Of a stretch of DNA of 50,931 nt, positions 50,800-50,931 are shown one piece after another. Position numbers and translations under genes: made by a program. Numbering within the stretch: position 1 is the stretch's first letter; the number at the start of each line of letters is the position of its first letter. Source of the DNA: Caldilineaceae bacterium (GTDB lineage: Bacteria; Chloroflexota; Anaerolineae; Caldilineales; Caldilineaceae). Where the stretch lies: NCBI GenBank assembly GCA_022821585.1, contig JAJEDI010000081.1, positions 1-50,931 on the forward strand, given 5' to 3'. Under the pieces are notes generated by a model, which was not told where the DNA came from, did no database searches, and saw nothing but the letters and a program-made list of their open reading frames with translations.

Positions 50800-50931
50800 T
50801 CGGAGTAAATGAGCGCCTAACCAAGCTGGTAGAATAGAAGTTCGGCAACCACGATTCACCAGCAAAGAAAGGCGCTCATAGATGAGTATACTTGAACTGT
50901 TCTGTGATGTCGATGATTTTTGTCAGTGGGT
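50800..50931 (+). mobile_element. Left end of an IS982-like insertion sequence (partial)
   Basis: The window ends inside a transposase gene. Before it lies a 10-bp inverted repeat, ATGAGCGCCT (50809-50818) and AGGCGCTCAT (50870-50879), 51 bp apart. Its right arm covers the bases just before the transposase ATG, so the stem could hide the start site from read-through transcription. The exact left terminus is not defined. Confidence 0.55.
50882..50931 (+). CDS. Transposase N-terminus, IS982-like (cut by window end)
   Basis: Only 16 codons are present: MSILELFCDVDDFCQW. The pattern ELFC-x-VDDFCQ is the usual opening of IS982-family transposases. The rest lies outside the window. It matches the idea that the contig breaks in a multi-copy element. 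Confidence 0.65.
   Translation, partial: MSILELFCDVDDFCQW

Overview
The window reads as a piece of a high-GC bacterial chromosome, most likely from a metagenome-assembled Chloroflexota (Anaerolineae/Caldilineae-like) genome. That placement is inference from gene style: an F420-type luciferase-like oxidoreductase, many GTG/TTG starts, small catabolic operons, abundant interspersed repeats, and no organism-specific marker. Both ends look like assembly breaks in repeats: homopolymeric G/C at 1-82 on the left, and the start of an IS982-like transposase on the right.

Layout. 0.4-3.5 kb: LLM-class oxidoreductase, purN, and a divergent MGDG-synthase-type glycosyltransferase. 3.5-8.1 kb: a toxin-antitoxin graveyard with two convergent antitoxins whose toxins are cut to stubs, a C-terminally truncated HicB, HigA beside a broken HigB, an AAA/DUF4143 ATPase and an AbiE pair with a frameshifted toxin. 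Five 23-bp tandem repeats lie between the last two. 8.2-13.3 kb: a tight five-gene operon (GTP cyclohydrolase II-RibD reductase fusion, MDR dehydrogenase, PTPS/QueD-like protein lacking the normal catalytic residues, GT4 glycosyltransferase, methyltransferase). It looks like an undescribed pterin- or pyrimidine-derived glycoside pathway and is the best candidate for a new system here. 13.4-19.8 kb: lipoprotein PQQ-type dehydrogenase, sulfite-oxidase-like protein, FabF, and a YgeW-like carbamoyltransferase with carbamate kinase. 20.7-27.8 kb: SDR-like protein, a two-component system and a MacAB-like efflux system, all on the minus strand. 28.4-34.5 kb: sugar/sugar-acid metabolism (TIM-barrel isomerase, MocA-type oxidoreductase, TPP enzyme, 2-hydroxyacid dehydrogenase) and an SH3 membrane protein.

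34.9-46.6 kb: tRNA-Val, two paralogous multi-Cache lipoproteins with a shared structured leader, M20 peptidase, thrS, the infC-rpmI-rplT translation operon (infC starting with AUU), an rRNA 2'-O-methyltransferase, a repeat-rich gap, a membrane-anchored helix-hairpin-helix protein and tRNA-Lys. 46.7-50.7 kb: a five-bladed-propeller glycosidase-like protein and a GH2 glycosidase. 50.8 kb to the end: IS fragment.

A recurrent feature across the window is an exact 7-nt periodic repeat (CTGACTA/CTAACCA/CTAAAAA class) sitting on gene 3' ends. It often supplies the last codons and the stop, and resembles the STRR heptanucleotide repeats known from cyanobacteria.
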